Below, in pieces: positions 49,955 to 58,249 of a stretch of DNA of 64,000 nucleotides (the first letter of the stretch is position 1; each line of letters begins with the position of its first letter). Source of the DNA: Chloroflexota bacterium (GTDB taxonomy: Bacteria; Chloroflexota; Anaerolineae; UBA1429); assembly GCA_012729455.1 (NCBI GenBank), contig JAAYDC010000014.1, positions 1-64,000 of the forward strand, written 5' to 3'. A program made the position numbers and the translations under genes. A model generated the notes under the pieces. It searched no databases and was not told the DNA's origin. It saw nothing but the letters and a program-made list of their open reading frames with translations.

Positions 49955-52777
49955 GTGAGCCTGCTGCGCCTGGCGGTCAAGCGCCTGCTGAGCCATCCGT
50001 TTCTGACGCTGATCTATATCGGCAGCCTGACGCTGTGCGTGGCGTTGTTGGTGTGCCCCTCGCTGTTTTCAGATTCGGTCGCCCAGGCGATCATGCGCGA
50101 AGAGCTGGCGATCAGCGCCAATATGGTACGCCGCCCGACCTTTGCCATCCGCATCTATGCCATCCCAAACAGCACCCACCCGATTGATCTGGCTAACTCG
50201 GACGCCGTGCGCCAGTGGCTGACAGACTATTTCGAAGGGGGCCTGGGCATCCCAGTGCGCACCACCTATGTGCAGAACGTCAGCAACGAGTATGTGCTCA
50301 AGACCACTGAGGGTGATCGGCGTTATTCAAGCGGCATCTTCGGCCATACCAAGGTTGCGGTGGTTCCCAAAATGGGCGAGCACGTCGAGACTGTCTCTGG
50401 CACCCCCTACGGCGAGGAAACAGTTGGCGAACTGCTCAACGTGTGGGTGATGACCGACTTTGCCGCAGAAGTGGGCATTGAAGCGGGCGATGTGTTCGAA
50501 ATCGCCTATCCCTCGCCGGGCTCGGAGGTGATCCGCCTGCGCGTGGCGGGCATCGTGCAGCCCCGAGACTCGCAAGAAGAGTATTGGTACCAAAAACCCG
50601 ATAATCTGCTCAAGCGCCTGCTGCTGACCAACGAGGCAGAATATAATGCCCACATCGCATCTATGCACCCCGAGGGGGTCGATTACGTCTTCTGGTACCT
50701 GGTTTTTGATGATACCCACCTGAACCTGACGCACGCGGCGCGTTATATAGACCTGCTGGAGCGCGTAAAATACGAATTGGATATGCGCCTGCCGCTCGGA
50801 CGTATGGACGTCTCACCGCTGGATGAGCTGGAGGCTGCCAGGCTGCGCAAACGCGACCTCTCGCTGACGCTTGGCGCAGTCACCATCCCGCTCCTGGTCA
50901 TCCTCGCCCAGTTTCTGCTGATCCTTGCCAACACCTTTGCACGCGCCGGCGCCCGCCATGATTCTACCCTGATGAGCCGCGGCACCAGCCGGCTGCAGCT
51001 CTTGCTGCTGGCGCTCACCGAGACGGCTATTATCCTGCTGATCTCGGTGCCGGCTGGGATGTGGTTGGGTCTGACGCTCGCTGGGCTGCTGGGTCTGGCG
51101 GATGGCTTCCTCTCGTTTGGCAGAGGCCAGATGCAGCCCGTCTTTGTGGCCGCCATCGACTGGCCACCCGTGGTGATCGCCGTGGGGCTGGGATTGCTGA
51201 CGCGCGTAGGTGCTGCCATGCGGCATGCACGCATCTCGGTGGTCGAGTTCGAGCACCGATCAGCCGGCCGCGAAGCGGTGATGACCGGAATGCGGCTCTT
51301 TGGACTCGCCCTGTTGGCTGGCATCAGTGCTTATACTTATCGGCAGCTGGTGACCGTCGGGGGCATCCCGCTGCTGCTCTCAGCCGATACTGCCCTGGCT
51401 GCCGACCCGCTGCTTTTAGTAGCCCCCAGCCTGTTTATCATTACCGGGTCGCTGTTCCTGGCCGAAGCCACCGGCCTGGTAGTGGGGGGCTTTGGCCGCC
51501 TGCTCGATCCGATCCTGAGCGCCAACGCTGTAGTGGCCTTTCGCCATATGGCACGCGAGCACTCCCGCTCACGCGCCCCCGTCTTTTTGCTGGTGGTCAG
51601 TCTGTCGCTGGGCATCTTTTATGCATCGCTGGCTTATAGTGCCCAGATCAACCTGCGCGACCGCATGCGCCATTCGGTGGGCGCCGATATTACCTTTGAA
51701 CAGGTGATCGAGGTTGAACAGGTGGGGCAAACGACCACCACTGGCGAGCTGATCTCGGAACTGACCGACGAGAGCGATGCGCGCAACCTGCTGGCATCCG
51801 ATTATGAAGAGATCGAAGGGGTGCTGCATGCCTCGCGGGTGGCCAACTATGACGCGCGCGTGCGCGTCGGCGGCAGTGAACGCCGTACCAAGCTGATCGG
51901 CATCGAGCGCACTACTTTTCGCCGGGCGACCTACCTGCGATCAGACTATGCCGAGGTTCCGCTGGGTGAGCTGATGAACCAGCTGGCGCTCAATCCACAG
52001 GGCGCGCTGGTGCCCAAGTGGATGCTGAGCGAATATGGCCTGCGCATCGGCGACCCGTTGAGCGTACCCTTTACCTTTGAAGACATCGCCACCACACTAT
52101 CGTTTACGATCGTGGGAACCTTTGAATACTTTCCGACGGTGGGCGCCAAGGACCTGGCGGTAGTCACTAATATCGACACCATCTTTGAGGGCGCCGGGCT
52201 GGTTTTACCACACTCGATCTGGCTGCGTACTACCCCGCAGGCCGATCCGGATGCCATCGTCAGGACTATCGACAACCGCGGCGTGACGGTCGGCCGCCTG
52301 CGGGTGCTCAAAAAGCTGATGGCGGTGGAACAGGGCCGCAAAGAGTATGTAGGCACCCTGGGGATGATGTCCGTCAGCTTTGTGGCCAGCCTGATCATTG
52401 CCGCCCTGGGCACGCTGGTGCACCTCTTTGCCGGGCTGATGCACAACCGCGGCGAGTTTGCGGTGATGCGCGGACTCGGTTTCCAGCTCCCGCAGGTGAT
52501 TGTGACGGTGCTGCTCGAATACATGCTGGTAATCATCGCCGGATTGGTGTGGGGCTCGACAGTGGGACTGGCCACCGTGAGGCTATATGGACGCTACATC
52601 CCGCTGATCCCGCCGGGCGAGAGCCTGATCCCGCCTTTTGTGCCATATAGCGATACTGCCACAGCCTGGTGGATCGTCTTTTCCATGGCGATCACCTCGG
52701 CCGCGTTGATGGTGATCATCTACCATTACCTGCGCTCGCAGCGCCTCTTTGAGGTACTGCGCATGGGGCAGCAGTGA
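49955..52777 (+). CDS. FtsX-like permease protein (MacB/LolC superfamily)
   Basis: 940 residues from GTG 49955 with GAGG six bases upstream. Duplicated FtsX architecture: an N-terminal TM helix (SHPFLTLIYIGSLTLCVALLV), a large extracytoplasmic domain of about 260 residues, helices near 305-450 (LGAVTIPLLVILAQFLLILANTFARAG), then a second half with TM helices, extracytoplasmic domain (HSVGADITFEQVIEVEQVGQ) and a C-terminal FtsX block with TLGMMSVSFVASLIIAALGTLVHLFAGLMHNRGEFAVMRGLGFQLPQVIVTVLLEYMLVI. MacB-like partners need an ATPase (LolD type), which is not found here. Transport of lipids or peptides, or mechanotransmission, is possible. Confidence 0.82.
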   Translation: MSLLRLAVKRLLSHPFLTLIYIGSLTLCVALLVCPSLFSDSVAQAIMREELAISANMVRRPTFAIRIYAIPNSTHPIDLANSDAVRQWLTDYFEGGLGIPVRTTYVQNVSNEYVLKTTEGDRRYSSGIFGHTKVAVVPKMGEHVETVSGTPYGEETVGELLNVWVMTDFAAEVGIEAGDVFEIAYPSPGSEVIRLRVAGIVQPRDSQEEYWYQKPDNLLKRLLLTNEAEYNAHIASMHPEGVDYVFWYLVFDDTHLNLTHAARYIDLLERVKYELDMRLPLGRMDVSPLDELEAARLRKRDLSLTLGAVTIPLLVILAQFLLILANTFARAGARHDSTLMSRGTSRLQLLLLALTETAIILLISVPAGMWLGLTLAGLLGLADGFLSFGRGQMQPVFVAAIDWPPVVIAVGLGLLTRVGAAMRHARISVVEFEHRSAGREAVMTGMRLFGLALLAGISAYTYRQLVTVGGIPLLLSADTALAADPLLLVAPSLFIITGSLFLAEATGLVVGGFGRLLDPILSANAVVAFRHMAREHSRSRAPVFLLVVSLSLGIFYASLAYSAQINLRDRMRHSVGADITFEQVIEVEQVGQTTTTGELISELTDESDARNLLASDYEEIEGVLHASRVANYDARVRVGGSERRTKLIGIERTTFRRATYLRSDYAEVPLGELMNQLALNPQGALVPKWMLSEYGLRIGDPLSVPFTFEDIATTLSFTIVGTFEYFPTVGAKDLAVVTNIDTIFEGAGLVLPHSIWLRTTPQADPDAIVRTIDNRGVTVGRLRVLKKLMAVEQGRKEYVGTLGMMSVSFVASLIIAALGTLVHLFAGLMHNRGEFAVMRGLGFQLPQVIVTVLLEYMLVIIAGLVWGSTVGLATVRLYGRYIPLIPPGESLIPPFVPYSDTATAWWIVFSMAITSAALMVIIYHYLRSQRLFEVLRMGQQ

Positions 52778-52783
52778 GCGCAC

Positions 52784-52811
52784 TTGACAGCCCAGTATCA
52801 CGCCTTAGACT
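52784..52811 (+). promoter_or_regulatory. Predicted promoter of the yedE leader
   Basis: TTGACA (52784-52789), a 16-base spacer, and TAGACT (52806-52811). The stop of the FtsX-like gene is just 7 bases before it, so transcription would start near 52818. Confidence 0.5.
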
Positions 52812-52817
52812 GGAGCA

Positions 52818-53000
52818 CAGTCCTATGATGGAGCAAATGGTAACCATGTCCTGCCGCATTTGATCGCTGGCTGCGGATGCCGTGCAGCATCCGTACTCGC
52901 AAGCGCATCAGCCTGGTTGTGCGCCGGGAGGCTACCAGCACTAGGCCCCTACACGCCTCCTCGACCGCCGCAGCCCGGCATGCTGCGGCGGTTTTGTTTT
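52818..53000 (+). promoter_or_regulatory. Structured riboswitch-like leader upstream of yedE
   Basis: A terminator stem (52965-52974 with 52982-52991) competes with an antiterminator pairing: GGCTGCGG (52869-52876) is the exact complement of CCGCAGCC (52968-52975). This pairing would enclose two hairpins (GCGCA/TGCGC at 52903-52907/52920-52924 and GGAGGC/GCCTCC at 52927-52932/52955-52960), a multibranch junction. Another hairpin, CGGATGC/GCATCCG (52874-52880/52887-52893), would instead occupy part of the antiterminator strand. These are all exact pairings seen in the sequence; regulation is an inference. Confidence 0.5.
52965..53000 (+). terminator. Intrinsic terminator 56 bases before the yedE start
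   Basis: CCGCCGCAGC (52965-52974) pairs perfectly with GCTGCGGCGG (52982-52991), loop CCGGCAT, followed by TTTTGTTTT. It may terminate the FtsX-like gene or act as the off state of the leader. Confidence 0.85.
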
Positions 53001-53055
53001 GGCGCAAACAGCCCATGGTGGGCTGAAGCACGCAACCACAACGAGGAGGAACAGT

Positions 53056-54174
53056 ATGCGAGATCGGATCACACGTTTCTTTGGTTCGCGTCTGGGCATT
53101 ATGACGGTTGGTGCCATCATTGGGGTGATCGCACCTCTCCTGCAGTATTTCGGTAACCCCAAAAACATGGGCATCTGTGTGGCTTGTTTTGAGCGCGACA
53201 TTGTGGGCGCCCTCGGATTTCACCACAATGCCGCCACCCAGTATCTGCGCCCCGAGATCTTTGGCCTGGTGCTGGGCGCCACCATCGCGGCACTGATCTT
53301 TAACGAATTCCGCTCCCGCGGCGGCTCATCCCCCCTTGTCCGTTTTATCCTGGGCATGTTTGCCATGATCGGCGCGCTGGTCTTCCTGGGCTGCCCCTGG
53401 CGGGCGATCCTGCGGCTGGCAGGCGGCGACCTGAACGCGCTGGTGGGCATCGCCGGTCTGGCGGCCGGCATCACAGCAGGGGTGTTTTTCCTCAAAGCCG
53501 GATTCTCACTGGGGCGCGCGCACCGCGGACCGGCTATCTCTGGCTGGATCATGCCGGTGATCATGGTATTTCTGCTGGTGCTAGCGGTCTTCCGCGTCAG
53601 CTTTGTCAAGGATGGCGCCCTCTTCTTCAGTGAATCGGGCCCGGGCTCGCTGGCAGCCCCACTGGCTATTGCGCTGGTGGCCGGTTTACTGATCGGCTTT
53701 CTGGCACAACGCAGCCGTTTTTGCACGATGGGGGCCCTGCGCGATGTGATCCTCATGCGCGATACCCATCTCATTTCCGGCCTGGGGGCGCTGTTGGTGG
53801 TAGCACTGGTCATGAACCTGATCCTCAAGCAGTTCAACCTGGGATGTGCCGCTCAGCCGGTGGCGCATTCAAACCATTTGTGGAACTTTTTAGGTATGAC
53901 GCTCTCGGGCTTGGCCTTTGCGCTGGCAGGCGGCTGCCCGGGCCGGCAGCTCTTTTTAGCGGGTGAGGGCGATGGTGATGCCGGCATCTTTGTGCTAGGG
54001 ATGCTTTCGGGCGCCGCACTGGCGCACAACCTCGACCTGGCCGGCAAGCCGGATGCGATCGTTGACGGGGTGCTCAAGGTCGGTGGCATTTCCACCTGGG
54101 GCATGTTGGCGGTACTAACCGGTCTGGTAGTGTGCGTTGCGATCGGCTTTGGGATGCGCGAGCGCAGCGCCTAA
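53056..54174 (+). CDS. yedE: YedE-type selenium (sulfur) transport membrane protein
   Basis: 372 residues from ATG 53056, with GAGGAGGAAC in front. YeeE/YedE family, selenium subtype by memory: NPKNMGICVACFERDIVGALG (Cys41, Cys44), RPEIFGLVLGATIAALIFNEFRSRGGSSPLVRF, GCPWRAILRLAGGDLNALVGIAGL, SRFCTMGALRDVILMRD and AGGCPGRQLFLAGEGDGD. Ten or so helices. The family moves thiosulfate-like sulfur or selenium across the inner membrane via conserved cysteines. The next gene is a TusA-like carrier, the usual partner, and selA lies in the same window. Reading it as selenium-specific is an inference from resemblance and this partner. Confidence 0.85.
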   Translation: MRDRITRFFGSRLGIMTVGAIIGVIAPLLQYFGNPKNMGICVACFERDIVGALGFHHNAATQYLRPEIFGLVLGATIAALIFNEFRSRGGSSPLVRFILGMFAMIGALVFLGCPWRAILRLAGGDLNALVGIAGLAAGITAGVFFLKAGFSLGRAHRGPAISGWIMPVIMVFLLVLAVFRVSFVKDGALFFSESGPGSLAAPLAIALVAGLLIGFLAQRSRFCTMGALRDVILMRDTHLISGLGALLVVALVMNLILKQFNLGCAAQPVAHSNHLWNFLGMTLSGLAFALAGGCPGRQLFLAGEGDGDAGIFVLGMLSGAALAHNLDLAGKPDAIVDGVLKVGGISTWGMLAVLTGLVVCVAIGFGMRERSA

Positions 54175-54186
54175 GGAGGAGACAAG

Positions 54187-54390
54187 ATGACGATCATCGA
54201 TACGCGCGGGCTTTCATGTCCGCAACCGGTGCTGTTGGTGCGCAAGGCGATCGAGGCCGGCCAGAAACCGCTGCAGGTCCTGACCGATTCGGCGACCGCG
54301 CGCGATAATGTGCGCCGTCTGGCGGAGCGCCTCGGGCTGAGTGTCACGATAACAGAGGCCAACGACGAGTTCACCATGACGCTTGAATAA
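54187..54390 (+). CDS. TusA/SirA-like sulfur (selenium) carrier protein
   Basis: 67 residues with GGAGG before ATG 54187, 12 bases after yedE. The signature GLSCPQPVLLVRKAI has the acceptor Cys at residue 11 in the CPxP motif, followed by TDSATARDNVRRLAERLGL. TusA-like proteins receive sulfur or selenium as persulfide or perselenide on that Cys. The protein corresponds in size to the TusA domain of YedF, and its closeness to yedE suggests transfer from the transporter. Confidence 0.92.
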   Translation: MTIIDTRGLSCPQPVLLVRKAIEAGQKPLQVLTDSATARDNVRRLAERLGLSVTITEANDEFTMTLE

Positions 54391-54496
54391 AACTGCGAGC
54401 CCCCGGCTGGTGCTTGCTCCAAGATGGCAATAGCTGGCTACTGGCGCAAACCACAGCCAGGGGATGCCGCATGCACTTGACAGGGTTCCTTACTAT

Positions 54497-54529
54497 CCAA
54501 AGCAGCGCTCGTAATGGGCGCTGCTTTGG
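54497..54529 (+). terminator. 12-bp hairpin downstream of the tusA-like gene
   Basis: CCAAAGCAGCGC (54497-54508) pairs perfectly with GCGCTGCTTTGG (54518-54529), loop of 9. No T run follows (GTATGG), so it is either a weak terminator or an mRNA-stabilising element. Confidence 0.45.
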
Positions 54530-54589
54530 GTATGGACTTGGCACTTGAAGTGGCAGCGCATTCTGTAATCCCCAGGCGTTAACAAAAGC

Positions 54590-54618
54590 TTGACAATCGC
54601 CCGCATTCGTGCTTGAAT
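54590..54618 (+). promoter_or_regulatory. Candidate distal promoter of the sugar ABC operon
   Basis: TTGACA (54590-54595), a 17-base spacer and TTGAAT (54613-54618). Good -35, weak -10. Confidence 0.4.
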
Positions 54619-54687
54619 AAATGAATGCTTTAGCGTCGATTGTTATAACTCCATGGTATGCTTGCTTCTGCCCGTCGTTTCATTGTG

Positions 54688-54720
54688 TTGCAGCCAATAT
54701 CTTGTCTGTACTATATACAG
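54688..54720 (+). promoter_or_regulatory. Candidate proximal promoter with palindromic operator
   Basis: TTGCAG (54688-54693), an 18-base spacer and TATATA (54712-54717). CTGTA-CTATA-TACAG (54706-54720) is an exact inverted repeat across the -10 box and could bind a repressor. The rest of 54391-54785 holds no gene. Confidence 0.5.
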
Positions 54721-54785
54721 GCCAGCGATGAAAGGAACGTCTGGTTATATCAGCTGTCCGAATCAAGTACTATTCGAGGAGAAAA

Positions 54786-56399
54786 ATGAAGACTAACCGT
54801 CGCGAGTTCTTGAAATTATCCGCTCTGGCTACCGCTGGTGTGTTGCTGGCCGCCTGCACACAATCAACTTCACCCACTGCTGCCCCCAAGACGGACGGTG
54901 ATGGCAGTGACGCTGCCCCGGCTGGTGCCAGCCCATGGGACGTCAATAAAAAAGACAAAATCGTACTGTCGGTAATCAACAACTATTACACCGCCGGCTG
55001 GAAAAAGATGGCCGCCGACTATATGGCGCTGCACCCCGAAACCGAGGTGGTGGTGGACGTGGTGGCCGATAACGACACCTACCTGCAAAAGATGACTACC
55101 TGGCTGACGGGCGATGACTTTTCGCAGTCGGCAGATATTGTGCACATCAACTTTGCGGCAAGCCCCGTCGGCGGCTACCAGGTCATGTACCAAAAAGACA
55201 TGATTTATGATTTCCGCAAAATGCTCGATGAGCCCAACCCCTACAATGACAACAAAAAGGTGCGCGATTGCTTTACCCCCGAGGACCTGCCGTTGGTGAC
55301 GGTGGCCGAAGGCCAGTACGCCCTGCCCTTTGACTGGGTCGGCATCGCCATCATGTATAATAAGACTCTGCTGGATAAAGAGGGCATCGCCCTGCCGAAA
55401 ACCTATGAAGAGTTTGATGCCGCCTGCGCCAAGCTGCGTAAGGGCGGTATGGCTGCCCCCATCGCTGCCGCCAGCGAGGCAGCCTGGTACATCTCGTCGT
55501 TTGCGGATGCCGCGCTGCGCAGCCGCGAATATGATTTCCTGGTACAGCCCGAGGACGGCCTGTGGGATGAAGCCACCATGGCTGCCAACCGGGATTTTGT
55601 GTTCGACGAGAACGACTGGACCTGCGACCGCTACACTGTCATCTCGGGTGAGCGCGTCTGCATGCACAAGCGTGAGACCAAACTGACGGATCCCACCACC
55701 GTCAAGATCTGGGAGCAATTTGCCAACATCGGCAAGTATTTCCAGGAGAACTTTACGGCGGCTTCGTCGATGGAAATCCAGTCGAGCTTTGAGCTGAGCA
55801 AGGCGGCCTTCTTTATGTCGGGCTCGTGGAACGTGGGCGTGCTCAACAGCGACATCAAAGAGATGGGCGACGACGGTTTTGAGTGGGGCACCATGTCCTT
55901 CCCGCCCTATGCCAATGCTCCCGAAGGCTTCCAGGCTGGCATGCGTACGCTCTATGTGGTCGGCAATACCATGGGAATTATCAAGTCCCAGGGCGATGGC
56001 GATCACCTCGAGCGCGTCAAGGATTTCTACAAGTTCTGCTACAACCCCAAGAACGCTCAGGACATCTTTGAGACGACCCTCAACGCCGGCAACTATGTGC
56101 AGGGGCCTCCCTCGATCCTCGGCGTCAAGCTTTCCGACGAGCTTAACCAAAAGCTGGAAGGCTTTGTACAAAAAGGCGCCATCAAGGACGCGTTCGGCGG
56201 CATCGCCGGACAAGATGCCTACCTGGCGGCCGACAAGGGCGTGTACGTTCAGAACTTGAACGACCTGCTCGCGGGCAAGATCGATGCAAAGGCGTTCTGC
56301 GAGAACTGCTCGCCGATCTTTATGGCTCAAAACGACGACATCATCGAAAAGAACGGCTACGACTTGGATCCTGCCACGGCTGACAAAGCCAAGGAATAA
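54786..56399 (+). CDS. ABC transporter extracellular sugar-binding lipoprotein (family 1)
   Basis: 537 residues, GAGGAG before ATG 54786. The start has a Tat-like NRREFLKLSALATAGVLLAAC with lipobox Cys at 21, then a Thr/Pro/Asp linker. Binding domain features: WKKMAADYMALHPETEVVVDVV, LPFDWVGIAIMYNKTLLDKEGIALPKTYEEFDAACAKL, FFMSGSWNVGVLNSDIKEMG. It is followed by a hairpin and two MalF/MalG-like permease genes. ATPase missing, as in many MalEFG systems that share MsmK-like subunits. Substrate probably an oligosaccharide. Confidence 0.92.
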   Translation: MKTNRREFLKLSALATAGVLLAACTQSTSPTAAPKTDGDGSDAAPAGASPWDVNKKDKIVLSVINNYYTAGWKKMAADYMALHPETEVVVDVVADNDTYLQKMTTWLTGDDFSQSADIVHINFAASPVGGYQVMYQKDMIYDFRKMLDEPNPYNDNKKVRDCFTPEDLPLVTVAEGQYALPFDWVGIAIMYNKTLLDKEGIALPKTYEEFDAACAKLRKGGMAAPIAAASEAAWYISSFADAALRSREYDFLVQPEDGLWDEATMAANRDFVFDENDWTCDRYTVISGERVCMHKRETKLTDPTTVKIWEQFANIGKYFQENFTAASSMEIQSSFELSKAAFFMSGSWNVGVLNSDIKEMGDDGFEWGTMSFPPYANAPEGFQAGMRTLYVVGNTMGIIKSQGDGDHLERVKDFYKFCYNPKNAQDIFETTLNAGNYVQGPPSILGVKLSDELNQKLEGFVQKGAIKDAFGGIAGQDAYLAADKGVYVQNLNDLLAGKIDAKAFCENCSPIFMAQNDDIIEKNGYDLDPATADKAKE

Positions 56400-56412
56400 T
56401 CCAGGCACACAG

Positions 56413-56459
56413 CAGGGGAGGGGGCTGGATGTCGTACCCTCCCCTGTTCTCTCCAGCCC
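56413..56459 (+). terminator. Hairpin between binding protein and permease, with overlapping alternative pairing
   Basis: CAGGGGAGGG (56413-56422) pairs perfectly with CCCTCCCCTG (56437-56446), followed by TTCTCT. GGGCTGG (56422-56428), mostly in the loop, also matches CCAGCCC (56453-56459), next to the ribosome site of the permease gene. It probably lowers permease expression relative to the binding protein. Confidence 0.65.
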
Positions 56460-56475
56460 GAAGGAGTGCAGTACG

Positions 56476-57360
56476 ATGGAGAATCCCAAGCGTTATAATA
56501 TTATCCCCTATTTGTTTATTGCCCCGACCTTTGTTCTGATCTTTTTATTCAGCTATTATGCCGTCTATAACGCGATAGAGCTCTCTTTCACTGATGCTTC
56601 GATCGGCTTTTCCAAGAATTTTATCGGGTTGGCCAACTATAAAGAACTCCTTAACAACACCGTATTCTGGACTTCCTTCAAGAACCAGGCCCTGATCACC
56701 GTTACGACCGTTTTCAACAGCATCTTTTTCCCGCTCCTGGCGGCCGAACTGCTCTTTTTCGTGCGCCGGCGTGAGGTAGCCAACGTTTTCAAGACCCTCT
56801 TTGTACTGCCGATGCTGGTGCCCAGCATTGTCACGATCCTCACCTGGCGTTATCTCTACAACAACGACTTTGGCTTTAACACCCTGCTGATCTCGATGGG
56901 CTGGGGCAACCTGGCGCGTAACTGGCTCAACGACGCGAGTGTGGCGATCTGGGCGATCATCATGGTAGGGTTCCCCTTTGTTTCGGGGCTCTACTTTCTC
57001 ATCTTTCATGCCGGCATCAACTCGATCGGCACCGACATTTTCGAGGCCGCGCTGATCGACGGGGTCAACAACCTGCAGATGGTGACCAAAATCCACCTGC
57101 CCAACGTGGTGCCCTACATCAAGGTGGTCTTTACGCTGGCGCTGATCGGCAGCCTGTCGGGCTTTGGTCTGGTAGCAGCCACCACCGGCGGCGGACCCGG
57201 CAACAACACCATGATCCCCTCCATGTTGATGTACAAGGTGGCGTTTGGGCAGGGCAGTTTTGGTTATGCCTCGGCTATCGGCGTGGTACTGCTCTTGATC
57301 ATTCTGACGCTCACCCTGCTGACGCGCTCGGTGATCTTTGGGCGCGAGGAGGCGAACTAG
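56476..57360 (+). CDS. Sugar ABC transporter permease, MalF-type
   Basis: 294 residues from ATG 56476 with AAGGAG upstream. Six TM helices, IPYLFIAPTFVLIFLFSYYAVYNAIELSFTD at the start and the EAA region FEAALIDGVNNLQMVTKIHLPNVVPYIKVVFTL. The following TGGGPGNNTMIPSMLMYK is typical for MalF/UgpA relatives. It ends directly at the next ATG (TAG then ATG with no gap), so the two permeases are coupled. Confidence 0.95.
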   Translation: MENPKRYNIIPYLFIAPTFVLIFLFSYYAVYNAIELSFTDASIGFSKNFIGLANYKELLNNTVFWTSFKNQALITVTTVFNSIFFPLLAAELLFFVRRREVANVFKTLFVLPMLVPSIVTILTWRYLYNNDFGFNTLLISMGWGNLARNWLNDASVAIWAIIMVGFPFVSGLYFLIFHAGINSIGTDIFEAALIDGVNNLQMVTKIHLPNVVPYIKVVFTLALIGSLSGFGLVAATTGGGPGNNTMIPSMLMYKVAFGQGSFGYASAIGVVLLLIILTLTLLTRSVIFGREEAN

Positions 57361-58221
57361 ATGGCAGTCAGAACTGGTACCACCAGCACCAGCACCTTGG
57401 GCGAACGCATCGGGTCCATCTTTTCGCAGATCATGCTCATCATCCTGATGTTGCTGACCTTTTTCCCCTTTGTGATGCTGATCAATATGTCGCTAAAGGC
57501 CAACATCCGCATCAAACAGGCCTTTTTCGCGCTGCCCAACCCGATTAAATGGGCCAACTATACCAACGCGCTCGAGTTTATCAAGCAGCCAGTGCTCAAC
57601 AGCCTGTTTGTGTGCGGCGTTTCGCTGGTGCTGATCCTCATCATGGTCTCGATGAGCGGCTATGCCTTTGGGCGGATGCAGTTCAAGGGCAAGGAATTTC
57701 TCTTTACCCTGCTTTTGGCCGTTCTGATGATCCCTTACACCCTGCTGATCATCCCCAACTATCGCATCATTGCGCGCATGGGGCTCTTGAACAACTACCT
57801 GGCGCTGATCCTGCCCTATATCGGCGGCCAGCAGATCTTTGGCATCGTGCTGGCACGCGCCTATTACGCCTCTTTGCCCAAGGACTTTTTTGAAGCCGCC
57901 AAACTGGATGGCGCCGACGAGCTGCAGGCCTATTTGCGCATCGCCCTGCCGCTGTCCTTCCCCACCCTGATTACGGTGGGCATCACGGTGGTGGTGGCGA
58001 TGTACAACGACTACATCTGGCCGACCCTGGTGATGACCACCAACGACAAGATGAAGACCTTTTGCCAGATCGTGTTCAACAACGCGGCCGGCAACGGCGC
58101 CCCCGATCTGGGACTGCTGGCAGCCTCCTTTGTGTTGGGCACCCTGCCGTTGTTGATCATCACCGTGCCGCTGCTGCGCTACTATACCCAGGGGTTGTTG
58201 GGCGGCGCTATCAAGGGTTAA
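57361..58221 (+). CDS. Sugar ABC transporter permease, MalG-type
   Basis: 286 residues. Typical MalG/UgpE: ILMLLTFFPFVMLINMSLKANIRIKQAFFALP, FEAAKLDGADELQAYLRIALPLSFPTLITVG (EAA loop) and WPTLVMTTNDKMKTFCQIV, ending RYYTQGLLGGAIKG. The last residues match the common C-terminus of family members. Together with the previous gene and the binding protein it forms an importer without its own ATPase. Confidence 0.95.
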   Translation: MAVRTGTTSTSTLGERIGSIFSQIMLIILMLLTFFPFVMLINMSLKANIRIKQAFFALPNPIKWANYTNALEFIKQPVLNSLFVCGVSLVLILIMVSMSGYAFGRMQFKGKEFLFTLLLAVLMIPYTLLIIPNYRIIARMGLLNNYLALILPYIGGQQIFGIVLARAYYASLPKDFFEAAKLDGADELQAYLRIALPLSFPTLITVGITVVVAMYNDYIWPTLVMTTNDKMKTFCQIVFNNAAGNGAPDLGLLAASFVLGTLPLLIITVPLLRYYTQGLLGGAIKG

Positions 58222-58227
58222 GGCGAG

Positions 58228-58249
58228 CAATCTGCCATGCGGCAGATTG
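58228..58249 (+). repeat. Perfect 9-bp inverted repeat whose loop holds an ATG
   Basis: CAATCTGCC (58228-58236) and GGCAGATTG (58241-58249) flank ATGC. The ATG in the loop opens the short frame at 58237. No T run follows, so a terminator is unlikely. Confidence 0.6.

Noticed and set aside
52861-52965. tRNA(Sec) gene on the minus strand near yedE
   Set aside because: The reverse complement starts GGAGGCGTG like some tRNA(Sec) genes, but there is no matching acceptor strand and no TCA anticodon arm.
54870-56489. Long minus-strand open frame opposite the sugar-binding protein
   Set aside because: His/Val/Leu-rich antisense shadow of a clear lipoprotein gene; no motifs.
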